This document shows positions 50,315 through 59,489 of a DNA stretch of 64,000 nucleotides, piece after piece. Under the pieces are notes generated by a model. That model saw only the letters and a program-made list of their open reading frames with translations, did no database searches and had not been told where the DNA came from. The stretch comes from Asticcacaulis taihuensis (GTDB lineage Bacteria > Pseudomonadota > Alphaproteobacteria > Caulobacterales > Caulobacteraceae), in NCBI RefSeq assembly GCF_900100255.1, contig NZ_FMTS01000006.1:186001-250000 (forward strand), written 5' to 3'. Made by a program: the position numbers and the translations under genes. How positions within the stretch are numbered: position 1 is the first letter of the stretch; each line of letters begins with the position of its first letter.

Positions 50315-53014
50315 CTACTCAGCAGCTTCGGCAACGCCGCGGGCCAGGTTACGCAGGACGTACGGCATGACACCGCCGTTCTTGTAGTATTCCAGTTCGG
50401 TCGGCGTATCGATGCGGCAGCGGACCGGGAAGCGGGCCACCTTGCCGTCCGAGGCGCGGAACAGCTCAACGATCAGTTCCTGACGCGGGCTGAGGTTTTC
50501 CAGGCCGCGGATGGTGACAATCTCTTCACCGGTCAGGCCGAGCTTGGCCCAACCATCGACCTTGAACTGGAGCGGCAGCACGCCCATGCCGACCAGGTTC
50601 GAGCGGTGGATGCGCTCGAACGATTCAGCGATGACGGCGCGGACGCCCAGCAGCTTGGTGCCCTTGGCAGCCCAGTCACGCGACGAACCGGTGCCGTATT
50701 CCTTGCCGGCGAAGACAACCAGGTTGCGGCCTTCCGACTGGTAACGCATGGCGGCGTCATAGATCGGCATGACATCGCCGGACGGGAAGTGCTTGGTCAC
50801 GCCGCCTTCGATTTCCGGGGTCATCTTGTTACGGATGCGGATATTGGCGAAGGTGCCGCGCATCATGACTTCATGGTTGCCGCGGCGGGCGCCGTAACCG
50901 TTGAATTCCGAGACGGGGACGCCACGGTCGATCAGGTACTTGCCGGCCGGCGAAGCAGCCTTGAAGGAACCGGCGGGCGAAATGTGGTCGGTGGTGATCG
51001 AGTCACCGAAGACGCCGAGCACGCGAGCTTCGACGATATCGGTCACCTTGTCCGGCGTCATGGTCATGCCGTCGAAATAGGGCGGGTTGGCGACATAGGT
51101 CGAGGCCTCGTCCCAGCCATAGGTCTGGCCACCGGCCACCGGGATGGCCTGCCAGTGCTTGTCGCCCTTGAAGACGTCGGAATAACGGCTGGCGAACATG
51201 GCGTTGGTGACATGCTTGCGCTGCATGTCGGTGACTTCCTGCGTCGTCGGCCAGATGTCCTTGAGATAAACGTCCTGACCGTCCGAACCGGTGCCGATCG
51301 CGTCCTTGGTCAGGTCGATGTTCAGCGAGCCGGCGATGGCATAGGCCACGACCAGCGGCGGCGAAGCCAGGTAGTTGGCGCGGACATCGGGGTTGACGCG
51401 GCCTTCGAAGTTACGGTTGCCGGAGAGCACCGAGGCGGCGACCAGATCGCCCGAATTGACGGCGGCCGAGATGGCTTCCGGCAGCGGGCCTGAGTTACCG
51501 ATACAGGTGGTGCAGCCGTAACCGACGAGGTTGAAGCCCATAGCGTCGAGGTCTTCGGTCAGGCCGGCCGAGTTCAGGTAATCGGTGACGACCTGCGAGC
51601 CGGGGGCCAGCGAGGTCTTGACCCACGGCTTGACCTTCAGGCCCAGGGCGCGCGCCTTGCGGGCCACGAGACCGGCGGCGATCAGGACCGAAGGGTTCGA
51701 GGTGTTGGTGCAGGAGGTGATGGCGGCGATCACCACATCGCCGTGGCCGACGGTGAAGTCGGCACCTTCGACCGGGACGCGCTTCGATTCGTCACCGGCC
51801 TTGCCGAACTCGCCTTGCAGGGCCGAGGTGAAGGCGGTGGCGGCGTCGGAGAGCAGGACGCGGTCTTGCGGGCGCTTCGGACCGGCCAGCGACGGCAGGA
51901 CCGAGCCGAGGTCGAGTTCGAGCGTGTCGGTGAAGACCGGCTCGTGGCCGGGCTCCAGCCACAGGCCTTGCGCCTTGGCATAGGCTTCGACCAGGGCGAC
52001 GCGTTCCGGCGTGCGGCCGGTTTCGGCCAGGTAGTTGATGGTCGGCTGCGAGATCGGGAAGAAGCCGCAGGTGGCGCCGTATTCCGGGGCCATGTTGGCG
52101 ATGGTGGCCTGGTCTTCCAGGGTCAGGTTGGCGATGCCGTCGCCGTAATATTCGACGAACTTGCCGACGACGCCCTTCTTGCGCAGCATCTGGGTGACGG
52201 TCAGCACCAGGTCGGTGGCGGTGGCGCCTTCCGGCAGCTTGCCGGTCAGCTTGAAGCCGATAACTTCCGGGATCAGCATGGGGATCGGCTGGCCGAGCAT
52301 GGCGGCTTCGGCCTCGATGCCGCCGACGCCCCAGCCGAGGACCGACAGGCCGTTGACCATGGTGGTGTGCGAGTCGGTGCCGACCACGGTGTCCGGATAG
52401 GCCACTTCACCGCCATCAGCGACGTTGGTCCAGACGGTCTGGGCCAGGTATTCCAGGTTCACCTGGTGGCAGATGCCGGTGCCGGGAGGCACGACGCGGA
52501 AGTTGTTGAAGGCCGAGGAACCCCAGCGCAGGAAGTTGTAGCGCTCGATATTGCGCTCATATTCACGATCGACGTTGCGGGTGAAGCTGTCTCCGTGGCC
52601 GAAATAGTCGACCATGACCGAGTGGTCGATCACGAGGTCGACGGGGTTCAGCGGGTTGATCTTCGCCGGATCGGCGCCGAGCTTGACCATGGCGTCGCGC
52701 ATGGCGGCCAGGTCGACGACGGCCGGAACGCCAGTGAAATCCTGCATCAGCACGCGGGCCGGGCGGAAGGAGATTTCGTGTTCGACGGCGCCCTTGTTCT
52801 TGACCCAGGCGGCCATGGCGCGGATGTCGTCAGCCTTGACGGTGTCGCCGTCTTCGTTGCGGAGGAGATTTTCCAGCAACACCTTCAGCGAGGCGGGGAG
52901 CTGTGAGACGCCTTCGAGGCCATTGGCTTCGGCGGCTTTCAGATCGTAGTAGGTGTAGGTTTTGTCGCCGACCTTGAGTTCGGCTTTTGACTTGAACGAG
53001 TCAACGGAAGACAT
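50315..53014 (-). CDS. acnA: Aconitate hydratase A
   Basis: 899 residues. Iron-sulfur cluster cysteines in [13 protein letters not shown] and [27 protein letters not shown] and [13 protein letters not shown] are AcnA/IRP1-type signatures. Isomerises citrate and isocitrate in the TCA cycle. Swivel domain at the C-terminus ([33 protein letters not shown], here [20 protein letters not shown]). Upstream region 53015-53247 is shared with ccmA. Monocistronic with its own terminator. Confidence 0.98.
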   Translation of the reverse strand: MSSVDSFKSKAELKVGDKTYTYYDLKAAEANGLEGVSQLPASLKVLLENLLRNEDGDTVKADDIRAMAAWVKNKGAVEHEISFRPARVLMQDFTGVPAVVDLAAMRDAMVKLGADPAKINPLNPVDLVIDHSVMVDYFGHGDSFTRNVDREYERNIERYNFLRWGSSAFNNFRVVPPGTGICHQVNLEYLAQTVWTNVADGGEVAYPDTVVGTDSHTTMVNGLSVLGWGVGGIEAEAAMLGQPIPMLIPEVIGFKLTGKLPEGATATDLVLTVTQMLRKKGVVGKFVEYYGDGIANLTLEDQATIANMAPEYGATCGFFPISQPTINYLAETGRTPERVALVEAYAKAQGLWLEPGHEPVFTDTLELDLGSVLPSLAGPKRPQDRVLLSDAATAFTSALQGEFGKAGDESKRVPVEGADFTVGHGDVVIAAITSCTNTSNPSVLIAAGLVARKARALGLKVKPWVKTSLAPGSQVVTDYLNSAGLTEDLDAMGFNLVGYGCTTCIGNSGPLPEAISAAVNSGDLVAASVLSGNRNFEGRVNPDVRANYLASPPLVVAYAIAGSLNIDLTKDAIGTGSDGQDVYLKDIWPTTQEVTDMQRKHVTNAMFASRYSDVFKGDKHWQAIPVAGGQTYGWDEASTYVANPPYFDGMTMTPDKVTDIVEARVLGVFGDSITTDHISPAGSFKAASPAGKYLIDRGVPVSEFNGYGARRGNHEVMMRGTFANIRIRNKMTPEIEGGVTKHFPSGDVMPIYDAAMRYQSEGRNLVVFAGKEYGTGSSRDWAAKGTKLLGVRAVIAESFERIHRSNLVGMGVLPLQFKVDGWAKLGLTGEEIVTIRGLENLSPRQELIVELFRASDGKVARFPVRCRIDTPTELEYYKNGGVMPYVLRNLARGVAEAAE

Positions 53015-53247
53015 TTACGCGGTGTCCTTTTCAGGTTAGCCCGCCCAGTCGCCACGATGGCAAACTGTAATTCAAGAATGCGCGTGCCTAAGCGCTTTTG
53101 GCGCGTCAAACAAAACAATGAGGGACGCACAGGGTCCGGACATTGCGCTGCAATACCTTGAAGGCGGAGCATCTGCCTTCTAAACTTTCTATTTGTTTTC
53201 GTCTATGCCAGAACCATGCGAAGCCTTGGCGCGAAAAGGGTTATTTT

Positions 53248-53883
53248 ATGGGGTTGAATGTGAAGGTTGAGGGATTGAGCCTTAAAAAAGGCTACAACCT
53301 TTTGATTCACAACCTGAATTTTGAAATAAAGCCCGGTGAGGTGATTAGCCTGACGGGCGAAAACGGCGTCGGAAAAACGACTCTTTTACGTACTCTGGCA
53401 GGGTTTCTTATGCCCCACGCAGGCACGATTTCTGCGCATGAGAATGATGTGCAGATTGAGCCGGAAATATGGCATGGCAGCATGACCCATTTCCTCGGTC
53501 ACCACGATGCCCTGAGCCCCTCGCGGACGGTGGCGCAGGAGCTGAAATTCCAGGCCGACTTTCTGGGCGGCGAGGTGGCCGGGATCGAGCAACTGAACCT
53601 GCTGGGCCTGATGGATCTGGAAACGCGCTATCTCTCGGCGGGGCAGAAACGCCGGCTGTCGTTTGCGCGCCTGCTGATGGTGAAGCGACCGCTGTGGCTG
53701 CTCGATGAACCGATGGCGCCGCTCGATGTTGGTCATCGCGCGCTCATCGCCGGGCTCATGCAGAAGCACCTGTCCGAAGGCGGCATGATCATCGCGGCGG
53801 TGCATGATCCGCTGCCGTTTGAGACGCGCGGTCTGAAACTCGAACGCCCGACGGCAAAGGAACGCGAGGCCGCGAGTGTTTGA
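53248..53883 (+). CDS. ccmA: Heme exporter ATP-binding protein CcmA
   Basis: 211 residues. Walker A GENGVGKTTL, signature LSAGQKRRLSFARL, Walker B LWLLDEPMAPLD. Forms the ATPase of the CcmABCD complex that releases holo-CcmE for c-type cytochrome maturation. Start at ATG 53248 (AAAAGGG seven bases upstream); the frame is open to 53143. Repeat R2c fills the gap to ccmB. Confidence 0.95.
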   Translation: MGLNVKVEGLSLKKGYNLLIHNLNFEIKPGEVISLTGENGVGKTTLLRTLAGFLMPHAGTISAHENDVQIEPEIWHGSMTHFLGHHDALSPSRTVAQELKFQADFLGGEVAGIEQLNLLGLMDLETRYLSAGQKRRLSFARLLMVKRPLWLLDEPMAPLDVGHRALIAGLMQKHLSEGGMIIAAVHDPLPFETRGLKLERPTAKEREAASV

Positions 53884-53895
53884 GGTGATGGTCAA

Positions 53896-54086
53896 CTTCT
53901 CCTCCCCTGCAAAGCGGGGGAGGTGGCAGCGCGAAGCCCGAAGGGCTGGTGTCGCTGACGGAGGGGGCATTTCGGATGCAGTGTCGCCCCCTCCGTCTCG
54001 ACGCGCTTCGACCTGCGGTCCGCGCGTTGCTCGACACCTCCCTCACAACGAAGTTGCCGTGGCGCTGCGCTACAGGGGAGGAGAAG
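53896..54086. repeat. Dispersed repeat R2, copy c (supplies ccmB ribosome binding site)
   Basis: Left end CTTCTCCTCCCCTGC with hairpins GGCAGCGCGAAGCCCGAAGGG-type and GTCGCTGACGGAGGGGGC; the right half carries CCCCCTCCGTCTCGACGCG and ends AGGGGAGGAGAAGG directly before the ccmB ATG. Longer than other copies (191 bases) because of extra sequence in the right arm. Begins 12 bases after the ccmA stop. Confidence 0.9.
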
Positions 54087-54087
54087 G
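54075..54087 (+). promoter_or_regulatory. ccmB Shine-Dalgarno inside repeat R2c
   Basis: GGGGAGGAGAAGG ends one base before ATG 54088 and is the conserved right terminus of R2. It is a purine-rich anti-anti-Shine-Dalgarno match at short spacing, and it can pair with the left end of the same repeat, so folding could hide it. Confidence 0.6.
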
Positions 54088-54756
54088 ATGATCCGCCCCG
54101 CCCTCACCCTTCTCAAACGCGATCTCGGCTTGTCCCTCACCAAGGGCGGCGGGCCGCTGCTGGCGGTCGGCTTCTACCTGACCCTGATGGCCATGATCCC
54201 CTTGAGCCTCGGTCCCGATCAGGCCGTGCTTTCCCGCATCGCCGCCGGACTAACCTGGTTGTGCCTGGCGCTCTCCAGCCTGCTGTCTCTGGAGCGTCTG
54301 TTCGAGCGCGATTATGAGGACGCGGTGTTCGATACCTTGCGCCTCGGTCCCTTGCCGCTGGAACTGATCGCCCTGCTGAAATGCCTCAGCCAATGGTTCG
54401 GCACCGGCGTGATCCTGTCGCTGATGACGCCGATCGTCATGATCATCCTCGGTGCGCCGGTGTCGCTGGCGCTGATGGGACTAGTCTCGGCGTTTCTGGG
54501 GTCTTTGAGTTTTGCCCTTATCGGCGGGATCGGCGCCTCACTGGCCTTGGGATCGCGCAAGGGCGGGGTGCTGATGGCCCTGCTGGTCCTGCCCTTCTAC
54601 GTGCCGCCGGTGATCTTCGGCGCCGGCCTGATGCAGGCGGTGCAAACAAGCGCCTCTCCGTTACAGGCGCTGGCTTTTCTGGCGGCCTATGCTCTGTTCG
54701 CCCTGGCGCTCGGTCCTATTGCTATGGGGGCGGCGCTCAGAGGCGCCCTCAGCTAA
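54088..54756 (+). CDS. ccmB: Heme exporter membrane protein CcmB
   Basis: 222 residues, six transmembrane segments. LTLLKRDLGLSLTKGGGPLLAVGFY opens the protein and FERDYEDAVFDTLRLGPLPLELIALLK is the characteristic CcmB loop. Membrane partner of CcmA. Its start codon immediately follows repeat R2c. It abuts the converging gene at 54757. Confidence 0.94.
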   Translation: MIRPALTLLKRDLGLSLTKGGGPLLAVGFYLTLMAMIPLSLGPDQAVLSRIAAGLTWLCLALSSLLSLERLFERDYEDAVFDTLRLGPLPLELIALLKCLSQWFGTGVILSLMTPIVMIILGAPVSLALMGLVSAFLGSLSFALIGGIGASLALGSRKGGVLMALLVLPFYVPPVIFGAGLMQAVQTSASPLQALAFLAAYALFALALGPIAMGAALRGALS

Positions 54757-55059
54757 TCACCACGGCAGATAGCGGGTGGCCTTGATATGGTGCTCGCGAT
54801 AGGTGACGCGGCGGGCATTGGCATGGCCGAACCAGTAACGCGCCGGAATGCTCAGGCCCAGCATCAGCAGGATCGAGAGCTGTATGATCAGATGGGCGAG
54901 GTTCGCGTTTTCCACCAGTCGGTCGATGGCGATGCAGAAGCCTGTCATGACAATGGCGGCCAGCCATGAGATCCAGCGGCAATCCTTGCGCACGTCGAAA
55001 TAATAGACGGCGAAGGTCAGGCCGAAGATCAGGGCGAGAAGAAAATACCCGAACTGCAT
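54757..55059 (-). CDS. Small membrane protein within the ccm cluster
   Basis: 100 residues from MQFGYFLLALIFG, with three transmembrane segments and a basic C-terminus (NARRVTYREHHIKATRYLPW). GGGAG eight bases upstream supports ATG 55059; a TTG start at 55095 is possible. It reads against the ccm genes and separates ccmB from ccmC. No family recognised. Confidence 0.65.
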   Translation of the reverse strand: MQFGYFLLALIFGLTFAVYYFDVRKDCRWISWLAAIVMTGFCIAIDRLVENANLAHLIIQLSILLMLGLSIPARYWFGHANARRVTYREHHIKATRYLPW

Positions 55060-55178
55060 GTCATACGCTCCCAGCGATTCAGACGAGTTTAGCAAATAAC
55101 TGCAATCAGAAGGTTAACGCGAAAAAGCCACATTTGACGCCCCTTGCCGAACATCGCCAAACCCCGTATGTCCGGAGC

Positions 55179-55898
55179 ATGATCAATTTCCTAGCCAATC
55201 CGGAACGCTTTACCCGCGTCACGCGGCCCCTGCGGCCGTGGCTGGCGGGGGTGACGGCGCTGCTGTTCGTCTGGGGGCTTTATCTCTGCTTTGCCTCGCC
55301 GGAGGATTACCAGCAGGGCGATACGGTGCGGATCATGTATGTCCATGTGCCGGCGGCCTGGATGGGCCTGACCGTCTATGCCGCCATGGGGATTGCCAGC
55401 TTTTTCGGCCTGATCTTCCGTCATGCGCTGGCCGATGTCGCGGCGAAAGCGATGGCGCCGATCGGAGCGGTCTTTACCGGCCTGGCCCTCCTGACCGGTG
55501 CCCTGTGGGGGATGCCGATGTGGGGCACGCCGTGGCAATGGGACGGCCGCATGACCTCCGAACTGATCCTCTTCCTCTTCTATATCGGCTATATCGCGCT
55601 TCATGCCTCGATCGAGGATGAGGTGCGAGCCGCGAAGTCGACCGCGATCCTGGCCCTGGTTGGTCTGGTCAACCTGCCGATCGTGCATTTTTCTGTGCAG
55701 TGGTGGAACAGCCTGCACCAGGGGGATTCGATCTTCGTCAAGGGCGGGCCGACGGTCGCGCCGGACATGCTGTGGCCGCTGTTCGTCATGGTGGCGGCCT
55801 ATCACGCCCTGTTTGCCTGGCTGTTCCTGGTGCGGCTCGATAGCGAAATCCTCGCCCGCAAGTACCGCGCTTTACGCGCCCGGCTCAGTTTCAACTAG
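55179..55898 (+). CDS. ccmC: Heme ABC exporter / handling protein CcmC
   Basis: 239 residues, six transmembrane segments, and the tryptophan-rich heme-handling loop WGTPWQWDGRMTSELILF, with conserved His in VHVPAAWMG and HFSVQWW. Delivers heme to CcmE. The frame is open from 54966, but ATG 55179 (MINFLANPERFTR) fits the family. ccmD follows nine bases later. Confidence 0.95.
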   Translation: MINFLANPERFTRVTRPLRPWLAGVTALLFVWGLYLCFASPEDYQQGDTVRIMYVHVPAAWMGLTVYAAMGIASFFGLIFRHALADVAAKAMAPIGAVFTGLALLTGALWGMPMWGTPWQWDGRMTSELILFLFYIGYIALHASIEDEVRAAKSTAILALVGLVNLPIVHFSVQWWNSLHQGDSIFVKGGPTVAPDMLWPLFVMVAAYHALFAWLFLVRLDSEILARKYRALRARLSFN

Positions 55899-55906
55899 GA
55901 GCGCTT

Positions 55907-56062
55907 ATGGACCTTAATATGGGCAAATATGTCGTCTTCGTCTGGGGCTGCTATGGCGCCACGGCTTTGGCTCTGGGCGCGTTGATCATCGTGTCTCTGC
56001 GCGCACAGGCCAAACGTCGCAAGGTGCTGGAAGCTTTGCAGGCCGCCGTGGAGACCAAATGA
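55907..56062 (+). CDS. ccmD: Heme exporter small subunit CcmD
   Basis: 51 residues: MDLNMGKYVVFVWGCYG, one transmembrane helix, then RAQAKRRKVLEALQ. Length, single helix and position between ccmC and ccmG identify CcmD, which helps release holo-CcmE from CcmC. AGGAG sits six bases upstream of ATG. It overlaps ccmG by four bases (ATGA). Confidence 0.92.
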   Translation: MDLNMGKYVVFVWGCYGATALALGALIIVSLRAQAKRRKVLEALQAAVETK

Positions 56063-56589
56063 AACGCCTGATCTACTTCGCCCCGCTGGTGCTGTTTGTC
56101 GGCCTGCTGGCCGTGCTGGGCTATTACAATTTCCACAAGAAGGAACGGCTGGAGCCGCGTGAAATGGTCGGCAAGGCGGTGCCCGAAGTGGTGATCAACG
56201 ACCTGCAGGATGGCACGCCGGCCTCGTTGAAGGCGCTGGTGGCGGGGCATGACAAACCGGTGCTGGTCAATGTCTTCGCCTCGTGGTGCATGCCGTGCGT
56301 CGCCGAAAATCCGCAACTGATGGCGCTGAAGGCCAAGGGCGTGACGATTATCGGCATCGCCTGGAAGGACGAGCCGCAGAACACCCTGACCTTCCTGGCC
56401 CAGCACGATAATCCGTATGCGAAAACCCTGACCGATCCGGAGGGCAAGATGGCTCTGGCGCTGGGGATCACCGGTGTGCCGGAGACCTTTATCGTCAGCC
56501 CGGACGGCACTATCACCGACAAGATCGCCGGCCCCATCGTGCCGGATACCTTCGATGCGGTCTATGCTGAGGTCAGCGCTAAGAAATAA
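56059..56589 (+). CDS. ccmG: Thiol:disulfide interchange protein CcmG/DsbE
   Basis: 176 residues. N-terminal membrane anchor (LIYFAPLVLFVGLLAVLGYY), then a thioredoxin fold with WCMPC in FASWCMPCVAENP and the family motif GVPETF. Periplasmic reductant for apocytochrome c cysteines. Overlaps ccmD. The rest of the maturation set (ccmE, ccmF, ccmH) is not in this window. Confidence 0.93.
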   Translation: MKRLIYFAPLVLFVGLLAVLGYYNFHKKERLEPREMVGKAVPEVVINDLQDGTPASLKALVAGHDKPVLVNVFASWCMPCVAENPQLMALKAKGVTIIGIAWKDEPQNTLTFLAQHDNPYAKTLTDPEGKMALALGITGVPETFIVSPDGTITDKIAGPIVPDTFDAVYAEVSAKK

Positions 56590-56678
56590 AGGTTGCTTTT
56601 GCGAACTTTGTAAAATTTCCGGTAACCCTGTTCGGCTAGACTGCCCGCCTAATTGATAGCATCAATCGGGTGCGGAGC

Positions 56679-57224
56679 ATGAAACTAGCCAGCTTGGAAC
56701 GCGTCAGATTTCTGGTCGTCGAAGACAACGGCCACATGACGAATATTGTGAAAACCATTCTGCGCGGCTTTGGCGCGGTGCATATATTCGAAGCGCGCGA
56801 CGCCACGGAAGCCTTCCACCGCCTCAAGCATGACGCCATCGATATCGTTATCGTTGATTACCAGATGGAGGTGCTGAACGGCATCGAGTTTGTGAACCTG
56901 GTACGCAAGTCGTCGGACAGCGCCAATCGGTTTGTGCCCATCATCATGCTGACCGCGCATTCTGAGCGCTCGCATGTGGTGGATGCGCGCGATGCCGGCG
57001 TGACGGAATTCTGCTGCAAGCCGGTCACGGCCAATGAGCTGTACCGCAAGGTCGTGTCCATCGTCGATCATCCACGTCCGTTTTTTAAGCTGAACAGTTT
57101 CTTTGGGCCGGAGCGCCGCCGTCGGACGGATTCGAAATATGAAGGCCCCGAGCGCCGCAAGGAACGGCGGCCGGAACCGCCCGCGCCGGAAAGCGATCAG
57201 GACGCGCTTAATGCAGCGTCGTGA
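56679..57224 (+). CDS. Receiver-domain protein with charged C-terminal tail
   Basis: 181 residues. Receiver domain with predicted phosphoacceptor D60 (IVIVDYQMEVLNG), Thr switch (IMLTAHSE) and KPV; after residue 125 there is no known output domain but a disordered, Arg/Glu-rich tail (GPERRRRTDSKYEGPERRKERRPEP). The GPERR repeat occurs twice. GTG 56670 is an alternative start. No kinase adjacent. Possible role in protein-protein signalling. Confidence 0.8.
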   Translation: MKLASLERVRFLVVEDNGHMTNIVKTILRGFGAVHIFEARDATEAFHRLKHDAIDIVIVDYQMEVLNGIEFVNLVRKSSDSANRFVPIIMLTAHSERSHVVDARDAGVTEFCCKPVTANELYRKVVSIVDHPRPFFKLNSFFGPERRRRTDSKYEGPERRKERRPEPPAPESDQDALNAAS

Positions 57225-57295
57225 GCGCGATCACTGAGCAGATCGATGGGATCGTCTTCCTGATAGGTTCGAGACTGGTCAGCAGGAAGAAGTGA

Positions 57296-57451
57296 CTTCC
57301 TCCCCTGCGAAGCGGGGGAGGTGTCGAGCAAGCGTAGCGCGTCGAGACGGAGGGGGCCTCTTCTCTGGCTGAAATACCCCCTCCGTCAGCGACACCGGCC
57401 CTTTGGGCCTCGCGCTGCCACCTCCCCCGCTTCGCAGGGGAGGAGAAAGTT
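57296..57451. repeat. Dispersed repeat R2, copy d
   Basis: CTTCCTCCCCTGCGAAGCGG at the left and CTTCGCAGGGGAGGAGAAAG at the right are complementary; inner GTCGAGACGGAGGGGGC and CCCCCTCCGTCAGCGACAC as in other copies. The right end touches the slyX stop codon. Confidence 0.92.
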
Positions 57452-57651
57452 CAGTAATGCGGCGGCTTGGTCACCGGCACCTCGCCCGCGCCGGATTCCA
57501 TGGTTTCCAGCCGTTCGCCCAGGCGCTCCAGCATCCGTTTCATCCGGTCGATGACCTTCCACTGTTCGGTGACCTGTTCCGACAGTTCGTCTATGGTCTT
57601 CGCCTGGTGCGCCGTCAGTTCTTCCAGCGCCGTCAAACGGTCATCGGACAT
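57451..57651 (-). CDS. slyX: SlyX family protein
   Basis: 66 residues, a predicted coiled coil (LTALEELTAHQAKTIDELSE, then KVIDRMKRMLERLGERLETME) with the short hydrophilic tail PVTKPPHY of SlyX. Function unknown. ATG at 57651 shares its base with the upstream TGA stop (TGATG), so it is translationally coupled to pheA. The frame extends to 57786 only as shadow. Confidence 0.88.
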   Translation of the reverse strand: MSDDRLTALEELTAHQAKTIDELSEQVTEQWKVIDRMKRMLERLGERLETMESGAGEVPVTKPPHY

Positions 57652-58514
57652 CAGCGCTGCCCCTCGGAATTGCGGAACGGATCGAGCGGATAGGTGCCGA
57701 GGATCTCGACATCGACGGCGAAGAAGTTCAGTTCTTCCAGCGCCTGTTTCAGCCCGCCTTCGGTTGGCCGGCCTTCGACATCGCAATAGAAGACGGTCGA
57801 GGCGAAAACGCCGTTTTCGATATAGCTCTCCAGCTTGGTCATGTTGACGCCATTGGTGGCGAAACCGCCCAGCGCCTTGTAGAGCGAAGCCGGGATATTC
57901 TTCACGCGGAAGATGAAGCTGGTCATGCAGTCGATGCCTGGCTCAGGCTCGACCACGCGGTCTTCCGTCGTCAGGATCAGGAAGCGCGTTGTGTTGTTTT
58001 GCGCGTCTTCCATATGGCGGCGCAGGATTTTCAGGCCGTAAAGCTCAGCGGCCGGCTCCGGTGCGATGACAGCGCGGTCCAGTTCGCGGGTCTCGGAAAG
58101 CGCCCGCGCGGCGCCGGCGGTATCGTGGAAGACCTCGGCGGTGATGTTCAGTTCGCGCAGCGCCTTGCGGCATTGCAGCAGGGCCATGGTATGCGAGGCG
58201 GCCACCCGGATATTTTCCAGTTTCGTTTCCGGCACGCCCATCAGGATCATCTCGATCGGCAGAAAGCGCTCTCCGATGATCTTCAGGCCGGAATTGGGCA
58301 GCAGGTGATGAACGTCGGTGACGCGGCCGGCGACGGAATTCTCGACCGGGATCATGCCCAGTTCGCATTCGCCATCGCGCACGGCGGCAAAGGCGGCTTC
58401 GAAGGTGGGGTAAGGCGCCGGGGTAAATTCGCCAAACCAGCGCTTTATGGCCTGATGGCTGAAAGCCCCCGGCTCGCCCTGATAGGCGATCTTGCGAATG
58501 GTTTGCGTGTTCAT
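57651..58514 (-). CDS. pheA: Prephenate dehydratase
   Basis: 287 residues from MNTQTIRKIAYQGEPGAFS. Catalytic region with Thr in NNTTRFLIL and the GMIPVENSVAGRV motif; a C-terminal ACT domain starts near MTSFIFRVKNIPASLYKALGG and binds phenylalanine for feedback control (ESYIENGVF corresponds to the ESRP-type motif, here KLESYIE). Converts prephenate to phenylpyruvate. GAGG precedes ATG 58514; TTG at 58526 is rejected. slyX overlaps at the end. Confidence 0.95.
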   Translation of the reverse strand: MNTQTIRKIAYQGEPGAFSHQAIKRWFGEFTPAPYPTFEAAFAAVRDGECELGMIPVENSVAGRVTDVHHLLPNSGLKIIGERFLPIEMILMGVPETKLENIRVAASHTMALLQCRKALRELNITAEVFHDTAGAARALSETRELDRAVIAPEPAAELYGLKILRRHMEDAQNNTTRFLILTTEDRVVEPEPGIDCMTSFIFRVKNIPASLYKALGGFATNGVNMTKLESYIENGVFASTVFYCDVEGRPTEGGLKQALEELNFFAVDVEILGTYPLDPFRNSEGQR

Positions 58515-58538
58515 GGTAGTCCTCAACCTCAGAAATTT

Positions 58539-58614
58539 CCAAAACCGGTCCCGGTTTTGGCAAGCACAAAGTGCGCCCGAGCTGATGCGAGGAGCCTCGC
58601 GGCGTCTGAGCGGA
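58539..58614 (+). repeat. Dispersed repeat R3, copy c
   Basis: Perfect 10-bp hairpin (58539-58560, CCAAAACCGG / CCGGTTTTGG), then tail GTGCGCCCGAGC, ATGCGAGGAGCC and GCGTCTGAGCGG. The hairpin begins 25 bases upstream of the pheA start, the same distance as R3b from xthA. Confidence 0.88.
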
Positions 58615-58648
58615 TTAAGTGCGACGAAATGCCACGCATGGCTCTAAT

Positions 58649-58666
58649 TTAGCCCCGCGGGGCTAA
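58649..58666. other. Perfect 18-base palindrome
   Basis: TTAGCCCCGCGGGGCTAA. Lies between R3c and the cytochrome c gene in a 295-base intergenic region; could be an operator or a short hairpin. Confidence 0.4.
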
Positions 58667-58809
58667 AAGTAAGCTTGCGAAAATGCCGGTAGCGTGTCAG
58701 AGAGCCAAACGCAAGTAGATCAATAAGCCTTGCTTTCGCCACATATTGACACACGTCACGGGTGGCCTAAGCTTCGGGCACTAATGAATCAACAGGGTAA
58801 CTTGGCGAC

Positions 58810-59430
58810 ATGAGCGGCGACCTTCAGGTAAACAAAATTCTCGGTGCGGTCCTGGCGACCGGTCTGGTGATCATGGGCGTCAAGCTCGGCGCCGAAGCCA
58901 TCTATCATCGTGAAGCGCCCGAAAAGGCCGGTTATCATATCGAGGTCGCCGATACCGGTGGCGAAGGCGGGGCTGCTGCCGCCGTCGATACGCCGCCCGA
59001 CTGGGGCACGGTGATCCCGACCGCCGATATCGCCGCCGGCGAAAAGACCTTCCAGACCAAGTGTACCTCCTGCCACAATAACGCCAATGGCGGTCCGAAC
59101 GCCATAGGTCCGAACCTGTGGGGCGTGGTCGGCCGTCCGGTCGCCTCGCACCCCGGCATGGACTATTCCGACGCCATGAAGGCGCACGCCAAGGAGGTGC
59201 CGAACTGGTCGTGGGATGCCATCTACGCCTTCCTAGGCGCGCCGTCGAAAGTGGTCAAGGGCACCAAGATGACCTTCGTCGGCGTCAAGAAGCCGGAAGA
59301 CCGCATCAATCTGATCGCCTACCTGCATAGCCAGGGCTCGACCGGCTACGCCGTGCCGGCGCCGAATCCGGCCGCTGCCTCCGAAGGCGCTGCTGCGTCA
59401 CCGGCAGCCGCGGAAGCTGCTTCTAAATAA
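58810..59430 (+). CDS. Membrane-anchored class I cytochrome c
   Basis: 206 residues. N-terminal signal anchor (ILGAVLATGLVIMGVKLG), an acidic Gly/Ala linker, then a heme site CTSCH (C85, C88, H89) and Met ligand in KGTKMTFVGVKK. The C-terminus is Ala/Pro-rich. It resembles CycM, which carries electrons between the bc1 complex and terminal oxidase in related bacteria. Divergent from pheA, an arrangement I recall from Caulobacter. Maturation would need the ccm products encoded 3 kb away. Confidence 0.92.
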   Translation: MSGDLQVNKILGAVLATGLVIMGVKLGAEAIYHREAPEKAGYHIEVADTGGEGGAAAAVDTPPDWGTVIPTADIAAGEKTFQTKCTSCHNNANGGPNAIGPNLWGVVGRPVASHPGMDYSDAMKAHAKEVPNWSWDAIYAFLGAPSKVVKGTKMTFVGVKKPEDRINLIAYLHSQGSTGYAVPAPNPAAASEGAAASPAAAEAASK

Positions 59431-59449
59431 GCGGATACAAACGCAAAAC

Positions 59450-59483
59450 AAAAACCCCGCCGGATCATTCCGGCGGGGTTTTT
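59450..59483 (+). terminator. Rho-independent terminator of the cytochrome c gene
   Basis: AAAAACCCCGCCGG / CCGGCGGGGTTTTT stem with a short loop, 20 bases after the stop, ending in a T-run. Confidence 0.95.
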
Positions 59484-59489
59484 CATGTC

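Noticed and set aside
51743-52906. 387-codon open frame on the plus strand
   Set aside because: Antisense shadow of acnA, whose product is unmistakable.
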